From: Thalassospira sp. MCCC 1A03138
Lineage (GTDB): Bacteria > Pseudomonadota > Alphaproteobacteria > Rhodospirillales > Thalassospiraceae
DNA: 64,000 bases
Assembly: GCF_002115785.1 (NCBI RefSeq)
Contig: NZ_JFJY01000002.1
Span: 434,001-498,000, forward strand
Direction: 5' to 3'
This document shows positions 18,440 through 26,391 of this stretch, in pieces; within the stretch, counting starts at the first letter, position 1, and each line of letters starts with the position of its first letter. The position numbers were made by a program, and so were the translations under genes. Below the pieces are notes generated by a model that was not told where the DNA came from, did not search any database, and saw nothing but the letters and a program-made list of their open reading frames with translations.

Positions 18440-18895
18440 ATGTTAAAACTGTCAAAGAAGATGCTGTTCGCCATCGAGGCGGTGGTGGACATCGCCTATA
18501 ACGCTGCGGGTGAACCGGTGCAAAGCCGCGATATCACCGCACGTCAGGGCATTCCGAAACGTTATCTTGAGCAGACCCTGCAACAGTTAGTGCGTGCCGA
18601 CATTCTTGTCGGTGTGCGTGGTCCGCGTGGCGGGTACCGTCTGGCACGTGAACGTCGGCGTATCACCCTTGCTGATATCGTATCGGTGATCCGGTCCATG
18701 GAAACATCCGATGACCCTATCGAAGATCCGGCAGGATCGCCGTTGGGCAAGGAAGTTGTCCGTCCACTTTGGCGGGAATTGCAGGACGAAATGATGGTGG
18801 CGCTGACCCGGATCACGGTCGAGGATCTTTGCAACCGTGCGCGTGACGCAGGCCTGCGCAGCGGAATTGAGGAATCACCGGATTTCATTATTTAG
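18440..18895 (+). CDS. Rrf2 family transcriptional regulator lacking the Fe-S cysteines, upstream of cysK
   Basis: A 151-residue Rrf2 regulator with an N-terminal winged helix (KLSKKMLFAIEAVVDIAYNA, then QSRDITARQGIPKRYLEQTL and the wing RGPRGGYRLARE). The region that in IscR/NsrR carries three clustered cysteines has none here; the only cysteine is near the C-terminus (DLCNRA). It therefore resembles CymR-type cluster-free members, which in Firmicutes act with CysK to control cysteine metabolism. The next gene is cysK, supporting that reading (inference). The start could also be ATG 18428. Confidence 0.88.
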   Translation: MLKLSKKMLFAIEAVVDIAYNAAGEPVQSRDITARQGIPKRYLEQTLQQLVRADILVGVRGPRGGYRLARERRRITLADIVSVIRSMETSDDPIEDPAGSPLGKEVVRPLWRELQDEMMVALTRITVEDLCNRARDAGLRSGIEESPDFII

Positions 18896-19007
18896 TCGTC
18901 GGAACGGGCTGCGGATTGTTGTATCGTTAAACCACAAAAATCCGCTGCGGTTCATATCCAATACACAGGCATCGGAAACCGGCCAAACCGGGTTTTGCGT
19001 AAAAACT

Positions 19008-19037
19008 GTTTAAACCCAATTGACTTGGATGTTAAAC
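19008..19037. promoter_or_regulatory. Candidate operator dyad in the cysK promoter region
   Basis: GTTTAAACCCAA and TTGGATGTTAAAC form an imperfect inverted repeat about 60 bp before cysK. The sequence TTGACT between the arms could be a -35 element with an A/T-rich -10 region (around GGATAAATAC). A dyad over the promoter just after an Rrf2 gene is a candidate site for that regulator (inference). Confidence 0.35.
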
Positions 19038-19097
19038 GGGATAAATACAAATCAAGAATGTGGTTGGTTTTAAATCACAAGAAATTGCGAGGAAAAC

Positions 19098-20048
19098 ATG
19101 ACTGAGTTTCGCGGCAAGATTTACGACAGCATTATCGACACCATTGGTGCGACGCCGTTGGTTCGTCTTTCACGTCTGGCAGCGGCCGAGGGTGTGAAGG
19201 CCGACCTGATTGGCAAGCTTGAATTCTTCAACCCGCTGGCGTCGGTCAAAGACCGTATCGGTCTCGCAATGATCGAGGATGCCGAAAAGTCCGGCCGCAT
19301 CAAGCCGGGTGCAACACTGGTCGAACCGACATCTGGCAATACCGGTATCGCGCTTGCTTTTGTTGCGGCGGCCAAGGGTTACAAACTGATCCTGACCATG
19401 CCGGAAAGCATGTCGCTGGAACGCCGCAAGATGCTGATGCTTTTGGGCGCGCAGATTGACCTGACCCCGGCGGCCAAGGGCATGAAGGGTGCGGTCGCCC
19501 GTGCCGAGGAATTGGTTGCTGAGATTGATGGCGCGATCATGCTGCAGCAGTTTGAAAACCCGGCAAACCCGGAAATTCATCGCAATACGACGGCCGAGGA
19601 AATCATCAAGGATACCGCAGGCAAGATCGATATCTTTGTTGCCGGTGTCGGTACTGGCGGGACATTGACCGGTGTTGGTGAAGTTCTGAAAAAGCATAAT
19701 CCGAATATCCAGATCGTCGCGGTCGAGCCCGAAGACAGCCCGGTTATTTCCGGTGGCGCACCTGGCCCGCATAAAATCCAGGGCATTGGTGCCGGTTTCA
19801 TTCCCGGTAACCTTCATACCGATGTGATTGACAAGGTCATGACGATTGGCAATGAAACCGCCTTTGCCACCGCACGCAAACTTGCCAGCATCGAAGGTCT
19901 GCCGACCGGGATTTCGTCCGGTGCGGCCGTTGCTGCCGGTATCGAGCTTGGCCAGTTGCCGGAAAACGAAGGCAAACGTATCGTGATCATCATCCCGAGC
20001 TTTGCCGAACGTTATCTGTCGACCCCGCTGTTCGAAGGTCTTCAGTAA
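19098..20048 (+). CDS. cysK: Cysteine synthase A (O-acetylserine sulfhydrylase)
   Basis: PLP enzyme joining O-acetylserine and sulfide to give cysteine. In the 316-residue protein the PLP lysine is Lys51 in [11 protein letters not shown]; the substrate loop [11 protein letters not shown], phosphate loop [10 protein letters not shown] and SGAAVAAG are all intact. It is preceded by an Rrf2 regulator and followed by a terminator. No cysE is in the window, so the acetylserine donor is made elsewhere. Confidence 0.97.
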   Translation: MTEFRGKIYDSIIDTIGATPLVRLSRLAAAEGVKADLIGKLEFFNPLASVKDRIGLAMIEDAEKSGRIKPGATLVEPTSGNTGIALAFVAAAKGYKLILTMPESMSLERRKMLMLLGAQIDLTPAAKGMKGAVARAEELVAEIDGAIMLQQFENPANPEIHRNTTAEEIIKDTAGKIDIFVAGVGTGGTLTGVGEVLKKHNPNIQIVAVEPEDSPVISGGAPGPHKIQGIGAGFIPGNLHTDVIDKVMTIGNETAFATARKLASIEGLPTGISSGAAVAAGIELGQLPENEGKRIVIIIPSFAERYLSTPLFEGLQ

Positions 20049-20076
20049 TCCGGTTTTGCTGACCGACGCATCTTAA

Positions 20077-20106
20077 GAAGGCCCGGATTTTCCCGGGCCT
20101 TTCTTG
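20077..20106 (+). terminator. Rho-independent terminator after cysK
   Basis: AAGGCCCGG and CCGGGCCTT form a perfect 9-bp stem with loop ATTTTC, followed by TTCTT. It lies about 30 bp after the cysK stop. Confidence 0.88.
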
Positions 20107-20168
20107 TCTGTGCCACGCACGCTATATGCAATGGTAGACCCGTTTGGAATGAATGAAAGAAACCGCGT

Positions 20169-20972
20169 GTGAGTGATTTTGATTTCAGCGAAAATGAAGT
20201 GCAGCGCTATGCCCGACATATCGTCCTGAAGGATGTTGGCGGTACAGGTCAGATGAAGCTGAAACGCGGGCGGGTCCTGATTGTCGGCGCAGGCGGGCTT
20301 GGGTCGCCCTTGGCGATGTATCTGGCAGCGGCCGGGGTCGGAATCATCGGGATCGTCGATGCCGATACGGTCGAACTTTCCAATCTGCAGCGTCAGATCG
20401 CACATGGCATGAAAGACCTTGGCAGGCCAAAGGTTGAAAGTGCCAAATCAACCATGCTCGACATGAACCCGGAAATCACCGTACGGACGCATGATGTGCG
20501 GCTTGATGCGTCCAATGTTATGGACCTGATTGGGGATTATGATGTGATTGCCGATGGGTCGGATAATTTCGAAACACGATTCCTGCTAAACGATGCATGC
20601 TATTTTGCGGGCAAAACGCTGGTGTCGGGTGCAGCCCTTCGGTTTGACGGGCAGGTTGCGACCTTTAAGGCGCATCTGGGCGATCCGCATCCCTGTTATC
20701 GCTGCATCTATCACAGTCCACCGCCCGAAGACGCCATTCCGTCCTGTGCCCAGGGTGGTGTTCTGGGTTCGGTCGTGGGCATGATCGGTGGGATTCAGGC
20801 AACCGAAATCCTCAAGGAACTGATGGGGATTGGCGATGGTTTGTCTGGCAGGCTTGTGATTGTCGATGCACTTGGTGCATCCTTCCGAAAGATCAAAGTC
20901 CCGCGCGATCCGGGCTGCCCGCTTTGTTCCGAAAACGCCAGTATCAAGGACTTGTCCATTCATGAGCATTGA
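20169..20972 (+). CDS. moeB: MoeB/ThiF family E1-like adenylyltransferase
   Basis: Activates the C-terminal glycine of a ubiquitin-like sulfur carrier (MoaD or ThiS) by adenylation. The 267-residue protein has the ATP-binding GAGGLG at 40-45, two zinc pairs Cys176-x-x-Cys179 and Cys250-x-x-Cys253, and the conserved Cys193 in PSCAQGG. There is no C-terminal rhodanese domain, so it is the short bacterial type. MoeB and ThiF cannot be separated by sequence alone; no moa or thi genes are adjacent. It starts at GTG 20169 and overlaps the DsrE-like gene by 11 bases. Confidence 0.9.
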   Translation: MSDFDFSENEVQRYARHIVLKDVGGTGQMKLKRGRVLIVGAGGLGSPLAMYLAAAGVGIIGIVDADTVELSNLQRQIAHGMKDLGRPKVESAKSTMLDMNPEITVRTHDVRLDASNVMDLIGDYDVIADGSDNFETRFLLNDACYFAGKTLVSGAALRFDGQVATFKAHLGDPHPCYRCIYHSPPPEDAIPSCAQGGVLGSVVGMIGGIQATEILKELMGIGDGLSGRLVIVDALGASFRKIKVPRDPGCPLCSENASIKDLSIHEH

Positions 20973-21405
20973 AACCGCCAACCAGTCCGAAAGCCCGAAG
21001 AAACTGTCGCTGGTGGTGTTTTCCGGCAGCTTTGAAAAAGTTCATTACGCACTCGTAATGGCATCTGCGGCACTGGCTTCGGGGCGCGAGGCCACCCTGT
21101 TTTTCACCATGGAAGCCTGCCGTGCGGTTCTGGCTCCGTCGGGCTGGCGTCATTTGCGGACAGAGGCCGAAGGGGCAACGGCTACCTCGATTGATCTCAG
21201 TTATTCCATACGTGGCATCGGCACGTTCGAGGAACTGCTGTCCGCCTGTGTCGCACTGGATGGTAAGTTCATGGTTTGTGATATGGGTCTTCGCGCACTT
21301 GGGCTGGAAAACGAAGCCAAACGTGAAGAGCTCAAAATCGAGACGGGCGGTGTTGTAACGTTTCTGAATGATGCCCGCCAACAGGGCGAAATGCTGTTTA
21401 TCTAA
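20962..21405 (+). CDS. DsrE/DsrF/DrsH-like protein (putative sulfur carrier)
   Basis: A 147-residue protein with a DsrE-like Rossmann-type fold. It opens with the strand KLSLVVFSGSFEKVHYALVMASAALASG, in which a Cys would be absent from the N-terminal site, then FTMEACRAVL (Cys53), Cys96 and Cys106 (FMVCDMGLRALG). Family members pass or sense sulfur species as persulfides. The overlap with the MoeB/ThiF gene (ATG 20962, 11 bases inside it) strongly implies joint translation, so the two may act on the same sulfur carrier (inference). The exact function is not known. Confidence 0.82.
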   Translation: MSIETANQSESPKKLSLVVFSGSFEKVHYALVMASAALASGREATLFFTMEACRAVLAPSGWRHLRTEAEGATATSIDLSYSIRGIGTFEELLSACVALDGKFMVCDMGLRALGLENEAKREELKIETGGVVTFLNDARQQGEMLFI

Positions 21406-21418
21406 GACGTTGAAGAAT

Positions 21419-22093
21419 TCAGTTGGTGCTTGTCAGTAGCTTGATGCCAAGTCCGGCAAGACACAGGCCCACACCACGTTCTATCCAGATTTTAATAGCT
21501 GCGATGCGCGCTTGCACCGAAGGCAGTGTCAACGCGACCGCGACCAGCGCAAACCACATCATGTGGCATGCTGTGATATACAAACCGTAACCGATTTCCA
21601 TCAAAACCGGTGTATCGGGTGAAATCATCTGACTGAACAATGAAACGATGAACAGCATCGTCTTGGGGTTAAGGGCATTGCAGGCAAAGCCGATCCAGAA
21701 AGCGGATCCGTTCCGTTTTTGATCTTCTTCCGGCCTGTTGGTGCTTTTGTTTGTCATTCGGGCCTGAAGTGCCGCGGGTCTTTTCGAAAATAAAGCCCGA
21801 ACATCGGGCCAAAGTGCGGATATCCCCAGCCATATCAGATAGGCAGCACCCAGATAGCGCAAGCTGGTCAGAACCCAGGCATTACTGGCAAATACAACGC
21901 CAAGCCCGATCAGCGTATAGGCCAGATGTACTGAAACACCGCTGCCGATCCCGATGGCGCACAGAACACCAGCGCGACGACCCCGTGTAAGTGCAATACG
22001 CGTCACCATGGCGAAATCCGGTCCGGGGCTGATAACGGCAAGAATGGTGATGATAGCGACGGCAATGACTTCGATCTGGGCAATGACGAGCAT
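21419..22093 (-). CDS. LysE family translocator (amino acid exporter)
   Basis: A 224-residue inner-membrane protein of the LysE/RhtB superfamily with about six hydrophobic segments. The family signature PGPDFAMVTRIALTRGRRAGVL lies in the first loop and helix (about residues 23-44), and FACNALNPKTMLF (about 138-150) is the second conserved region. A polar loop separates the halves (about 110-130). It probably exports amino acids such as homoserine, threonine or lysine; the substrate is not evident. It is divergent from a LysR regulator that starts about 80 bp away and probably controls it. Confidence 0.9.
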   Translation of the reverse strand: MLVIAQIEVIAVAIITILAVISPGPDFAMVTRIALTRGRRAGVLCAIGIGSGVSVHLAYTLIGLGVVFASNAWVLTSLRYLGAAYLIWLGISALWPDVRALFSKRPAALQARMTNKSTNRPEEDQKRNGSAFWIGFACNALNPKTMLFIVSLFSQMISPDTPVLMEIGYGLYITACHMMWFALVAVALTLPSVQARIAAIKIWIERGVGLCLAGLGIKLLTSTN

Positions 22094-22174
22094 GTTCGTG
22101 GTCCTTGATCTGTGAGTTGATTCAGTATCAAATTGAAAAGATCACCAGAAAATCGAAAATTCGTGGGAAATTTC

Positions 22175-23092
22175 GTGAGTAATTTTCACAGAAAGCGCAA
22201 TCTGCCGCCACTTGCTGCGTTACCTGCCTTTGAGGCCGCAGCGCGGCATCAAAGCTTTTCGCGCGCTGCCGAAGAATTGCACCTGACGCATGGTGCGATC
22301 AGCCGTGCAGTCGCGCAGATCGAGGAACGGCTGGGTATTGATCTGTTTGTTCGTCGCAACCGGCGTGTCTGGTTGACCCCGGCAGGCGAAAGGCTTTTCA
22401 AGTCGGTCGTAACAGCGCTGGACGGGCTTGATGGCACGGTCGAGGAAATTCACCGCCATGACAGTGCATCGCCGATACTGTCAGTATCGTGCGAACCCAG
22501 CCTTGCCATGCGCTGGTTGATGCCAAGGCTGGGTGCATTTCGCGAAGCCAATCCTGACTTGAATATTGATCTAAGGCTGGCTGGTGGGCCGGTTGATCTA
22601 CTGGTTGAGGGATGCGATCTGGCAATCCGGCGAGCTGATTTCGGTATTGCCGAAGATTACGAGGTAACCCGCCTTTGGCCGGAATTTGCCGGGCCGGTTT
22701 GTGACCCGGATTGCTGGGAAGATATTCTGATTCGCGATTTGTCCAATGCGCGATGGTTGCATAGTCGTACGCGGCCGGATGCCTGGGATATCTGGAGGCG
22801 GGCGAGTGGGAGCAATAGCAGTCCGGCAAGTGAGCAATATTTCGACCATTTCTTTTTTACACTTCAAGCCGCCGTCAATCGTTTGGGGACTGCAATCGGG
22901 CCTTTGCCACTGGTTTATGATGATCTGTTGGCTGGCCGATTGGTTGCGCCGTACGGTATGGCGCCTACCGGCTATGACTATGTCCTGATTACATTGGATA
23001 GACCGGGGCGCGACCCGCGGATTTTGCGCTTCTTTGACTGGCTGATGGCCGAAGCCAAGGGAATTGAAAGCGGAGTCGTTCCACAAGCCTGA
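22175..23092 (+). CDS. LysR family transcriptional regulator (GcvA-like)
   Basis: A regulator of about 305 residues with the GcvA-type start LPPLAALPAFEAAARHQSFSRA and recognition helix THGAISRAVAQIEERLG, followed by an effector-binding domain (about 95-290). The GTG at 22175 has GGGAA about 7 nt upstream and is preferred; the frame is open back to a TTG at 22133. It is divergent from the LysE exporter, a common arrangement in which the LysR protein turns on the exporter in response to its substrate (inference). Confidence 0.9.
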   Translation: MSNFHRKRNLPPLAALPAFEAAARHQSFSRAAEELHLTHGAISRAVAQIEERLGIDLFVRRNRRVWLTPAGERLFKSVVTALDGLDGTVEEIHRHDSASPILSVSCEPSLAMRWLMPRLGAFREANPDLNIDLRLAGGPVDLLVEGCDLAIRRADFGIAEDYEVTRLWPEFAGPVCDPDCWEDILIRDLSNARWLHSRTRPDAWDIWRRASGSNSSPASEQYFDHFFFTLQAAVNRLGTAIGPLPLVYDDLLAGRLVAPYGMAPTGYDYVLITLDRPGRDPRILRFFDWLMAEAKGIESGVVPQA

Positions 23093-23193
23093 TTGATATT
23101 GCGGTGCCCGGTTTGCCGGTGATGGAACAATGCACGAACAGGGCGCGTTTCGGTTTATATATCAAAGCAGATTAAGCGCGAACTGGATGCGGC

Positions 23194-23727
23194 ATGACCA
23201 ACCTTTCCTATCTTGCAACCGTCGAAGGCTATTTCGATATTGCGGTGATCGACATGATCCTGCGGCTTTGCGCGGCAACAGTCATTGGCATGTTGATCGG
23301 GTTAAACCGGGATGTGAATGGCAAGCCGACCGGCATGCGTACATTGGCATTGGTAGCACTTGGTGCGGCGGTTGTATCGGTGGTTGCTGTACATTTCGAG
23401 GATTTGATCGATCATCCCGATGCACTATCGCGCGTCGTGCAGGGGATTTTGCAGGGCGTTTTAACCGGCATCGGCTTTATCGGGGCGGGTGTGATTCTGC
23501 GCCATCCAAAGGATATGTCGGTCAGCGGCCTGACGACGGCGACAACCGTCTGGATTACGGCGGCACTTGGCATCGCGTGCGCCCTTGCGGCTTGGCATAT
23601 CGTGGTGATCGCGACGGTGTTGACGTTGATTGTCCTGATTGTTTTAAAACCGGTCGAGCTGATGCTGGTTCGGCTTCTGGGTAGCGACGAAACGGTGGAA
23701 GATATCAGGAAAGACAACGAAGGCTGA
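23194..23727 (+). CDS. MgtC/SapB family membrane protein
   Basis: A 177-residue membrane protein with about four hydrophobic segments. The MgtC hallmarks are present: LRLCAATVIGMLIGLNRDVNGKPTGMRT (residues about 22-49) and GVLTGIGFIGAGVILRHP, followed by GLTTATTVWITAALG. MgtC proteins affect Mg homeostasis and F-ATPase activity in some pathogens; environmental homologues are common and less understood. There is no C-terminal ACT-like domain. It is convergent with the lacI-type gene. Confidence 0.9.
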   Translation: MTNLSYLATVEGYFDIAVIDMILRLCAATVIGMLIGLNRDVNGKPTGMRTLALVALGAAVVSVVAVHFEDLIDHPDALSRVVQGILQGVLTGIGFIGAGVILRHPKDMSVSGLTTATTVWITAALGIACALAAWHIVVIATVLTLIVLIVLKPVELMLVRLLGSDETVEDIRKDNEG

Positions 23728-23737
23728 TTGCCATGGA

Positions 23738-24778
23738 TCAGAAATCCTCCCCTTCCCGGAAGGCGGCGAGGTCATCAATCCGCCGATAAGGCAGCAGCGT
23801 TTGCAGTTTTTCGGCGGGTGTGCCGGTCATCAGGCTGTGCAAATGTTCTGACAGGACTTTTCCAACCTTGCGTTGCGGCTGGTAGTAATAGGCAAGTTTC
23901 TGTTTTGAAAGCATACGGAACGGCATGCCGCCAAAGCCGACAACACCGATTCCGTCACGGATCGTGTCCATGCCGAGTTCCAGCAATGCTTCAAGTGCGC
24001 CAATCATTGTCATCTGACTTGCGCAGACCACGGCAGTAGCATCGCGCTGATCGGTCAGCAGGCGGATGGTGGCTTCGCGGGCCGCGCGGACGGAAACATC
24101 CGAAGTCATCCAGATCAGGCTTTCTGGATCAAATCCTGCCTCGATCATGGCGCGGCGTGCACCGCGTTTGCGATAGCCAAAAAAAGTCAGGTCTTCGGGC
24201 GGATCAATCATGCCGATTTTGCGATGGCCATCATCAATCAGGCGTTTGACCGCATCATAAGCCGCCTGTTCATCGTCATGATCGACAAAGGCATGCGGGG
24301 TTAAAAGTTCCGTCCGGCCAAAACTGACAAATGGAAAGTCATGTTGCAGGCAGTATTTGGCGCGGCTGTCCTGCAATGTGGTGCGCGAAAAGACAACCGC
24401 ATCGGCCATGTGTTGCGTATGCACGCGGCGAACGGGTTCAAGTGGATCTTCGCTGCTGGTCTGGGCCAGGACAACCAGTGAATAGTGATCGGCCTCCAAA
24501 CCTTTTGCCAGGCTTTCAACCTGAGCCAGAAAACCGGGGTCGCCGTAATCGCCGACTTCCGGGGAATACAGGATAGAACAGACCTGCATCGTCTTGCCAG
24601 TGCGCAGCATGACGCCACGGGCATCGGGATGGTAGCCGATTTCGGTCGCCGCGGCTTTGACGCGTGCGACCGTATCGGGTTTGACCTCCGGCCCGTCTTT
24701 CAATGCACGCGAGACCGTTGTGACCGACAGGCCAAGACGGTCGGCGATGGTGCGAAGGTTCGGGCGGGTGGCTGACAT
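23738..24778 (-). CDS. LacI family transcriptional regulator of the beta-glucoside/sugar locus
   Basis: A 346-residue LacI/GalR repressor. The helix-turn-helix and hinge lie at residues 8-60 (LRTIADRLGLSVTTVSRAL, then KAAATEIGYHPDARG), followed by a two-lobed sugar-binding domain. It follows the GH1 gene by 53 nt on the same strand, so the two are probably one operon and the regulator is self-controlled. Two matching inverted operator-like sites (26214-26225 and 26323-26334) flank the promoter region between GH1 and the ABC genes and are the likely targets. The inducer is presumably a beta-glucoside or its product (inference). Confidence 0.92.
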   Translation of the reverse strand: MSATRPNLRTIADRLGLSVTTVSRALKDGPEVKPDTVARVKAAATEIGYHPDARGVMLRTGKTMQVCSILYSPEVGDYGDPGFLAQVESLAKGLEADHYSLVVLAQTSSEDPLEPVRRVHTQHMADAVVFSRTTLQDSRAKYCLQHDFPFVSFGRTELLTPHAFVDHDDEQAAYDAVKRLIDDGHRKIGMIDPPEDLTFFGYRKRGARRAMIEAGFDPESLIWMTSDVSVRAAREATIRLLTDQRDATAVVCASQMTMIGALEALLELGMDTIRDGIGVVGFGGMPFRMLSKQKLAYYYQPQRKVGKVLSEHLHSLMTGTPAEKLQTLLPYRRIDDLAAFREGEDF

Positions 24779-24831
24779 ATACAGGTCCGTTCATCTATTC
24801 TTTGGCGGACAATCTAATCGCCCGTTTGCGG

Positions 24832-26163
24832 TTAAGGCAATGCGTTGCTTTCGATCACGCGACGCATGAAGTCATAGGATGCTTTTGGCGTCCGTTTGAG
24901 CGTGTCGTAATCGACATGCACCAACCCGAACCGTTTTTCATAGCCATAGGCCCATTCGAAATTATCAAGCAGGGACCAGGGCATATATCCCTGCACATTT
25001 GCGCCTTCGTCAACGGCGCGCAAAAGAGCCGAGAGATATTCACTGTAGTAGGCAATGCGGTCCTGATCGTCGATATAGCCGTCATGACCGGGGAGATCGG
25101 TAAAGGCGCCACCATTCTCTGTCACGAAAACCGGCGGATTGCCGTAGTTTTCCTGCAGAATTTTCATGGTGCGATAGAAGCAGTCACCATCAATCGCCCA
25201 CCCCATTTCTGTGCGGCGGAAATATTTTGGCGGTTCGGCGTGTTTGAACGGCCAGGCGCGTCCCTCGGCGGCTTCGATATAGCTCGGGAAATACTGGTTC
25301 AGGCCCTGAAAATCGACTTTGGTTTTGATCGCTTCAAGGTCGCCATCCTGAATATGGGGTTCCATGCGATCAATAATCAGCTCGGGATAGCGGCCGAAAT
25401 AAACCGGATCAAGGAAGATGCCATTCCATTTGGCTTCGAACAGATCGATCAGATGGGCGTCCTGTTCGCGTCGATGCGGCAGTGTATAGGCCTTGTGCAT
25501 CGGCAAAACGAATCCGACCGGGGCATCCGGATAATGATGCTTGATCAAGCGGGCTGCACGGGCATGGCACATATTCAGATGGTGGGCGACGCGCATCGCT
25601 GCGCGTGGATCGGTAATGCCCGGTGCGTGGCGGCCTTCTTCATGGCCGACCCATGCAACCACATTGGGTTCGTTAAATGTAACCCATGATTTGACCCGGT
25701 CGCCAAACCGCTTCACCAGCAATTCGGTGTAATCGCCAAACCAGTCGACGATATCGCGATTCGTCCAGCCGCCGCGATCCTGCAAAGCCTGTGGCAAATC
25801 CCAGTGATAAAGACAAAGCCAAGGATCAAGACCGCGTTCGCACATTCCGTCAATCAGCCGGTCGTAAAACGCCATGCCGGTTTCATTAACTTCGCCGGTG
25901 CCATTCGGTATGACACGCGGCCACATTATCGAAAATCGATAATGCTTCGCACCAAGCCGCCGGATCAGGTCAAGATCCTCGGCCCAGCGATGGTAATGGT
26001 CGCAGGCGATACTGCCGTTATCGCCATTGGCGACCCGGCCGGGTGTTGCACAGTAGGTGTCCCAGATGCTGTCGCCGCGCCCGTCGTCGCTCGCGCCGCC
26101 TTCAATCTGATAGCTTGAGGTAGAGACACCCCAGCGGAAACCGTTGGGAAAAGGTTTGGTCAT
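24832..26163 (-). CDS. GH1 family beta-glucosidase
   Basis: Cytosolic glycoside hydrolase of 443 residues, with no signal peptide. It hydrolyses beta-glucosides such as cellobiose with retention. The start FPNGFRWGVSTSSYQIEG is typical of GH1; the acid/base is Glu165 in TFNEP and the nucleophile Glu349 in VTENGG. It lies upstream of lacI and divergent from a sugar ABC importer, so the imported oligosaccharide would be cleaved here. The precise aglycone is unknown. Confidence 0.95.
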   Translation of the reverse strand: MTKPFPNGFRWGVSTSSYQIEGGASDDGRGDSIWDTYCATPGRVANGDNGSIACDHYHRWAEDLDLIRRLGAKHYRFSIMWPRVIPNGTGEVNETGMAFYDRLIDGMCERGLDPWLCLYHWDLPQALQDRGGWTNRDIVDWFGDYTELLVKRFGDRVKSWVTFNEPNVVAWVGHEEGRHAPGITDPRAAMRVAHHLNMCHARAARLIKHHYPDAPVGFVLPMHKAYTLPHRREQDAHLIDLFEAKWNGIFLDPVYFGRYPELIIDRMEPHIQDGDLEAIKTKVDFQGLNQYFPSYIEAAEGRAWPFKHAEPPKYFRRTEMGWAIDGDCFYRTMKILQENYGNPPVFVTENGGAFTDLPGHDGYIDDQDRIAYYSEYLSALLRAVDEGANVQGYMPWSLLDNFEWAYGYEKRFGLVHVDYDTLKRTPKASYDFMRRVIESNALP

Positions 26164-26213
26164 GGTTGTTTCCTTGCCCTGTCACGGATCGCATTCGTTG
26201 GCAGATCCAAAAT

Positions 26214-26225
26214 CGTAACGTTTCG
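26214..26225. promoter_or_regulatory. LacI-type operator O1
   Basis: CGTAACGTTTCG, centred on AACGTT, has the central-CpG palindrome shape of LacI-family operators. It lies 51 bp before the GH1 start and is the exact reverse complement of the second site at 26323-26334. Confidence 0.6.
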
Positions 26226-26287
26226 GAAATTTCGGCAAAAAAATAATGCCGGGTCGATTTCGCCTTATTATGGCCGGGTTTTGTTGA

Positions 26288-26316
26288 TTGACAAGAGTGA
26301 ATAAAGCGCCTATCAA
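26288..26316 (+). promoter_or_regulatory. Sigma-70-type promoter of the sugar ABC operon
   Basis: A perfect -35 TTGACA (26288-26293), 17-bp spacer and -10 TATCAA (26311-26316). The operator-like site at 26323-26334 covers the predicted transcription start, fitting repression by the LacI protein. Confidence 0.65.
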
Positions 26317-26322
26317 AAAAAT

Positions 26323-26334
26323 CGAAACGTTACG
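26323..26334. promoter_or_regulatory. LacI-type operator O2
   Basis: CGAAACGTTACG, the reverse complement of O1, lies just downstream of the -10 element and 57 bp before the substrate-binding protein gene. Two identical half-sequences in inverse order, 109 bp apart, would allow looping between bound dimers (inference). Confidence 0.6.
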
Positions 26335-26391
26335 AATTTTCGACCATCAAGAAGTCGGGCGCGAACGTATCCATTAGGGAGGACATCCGTT

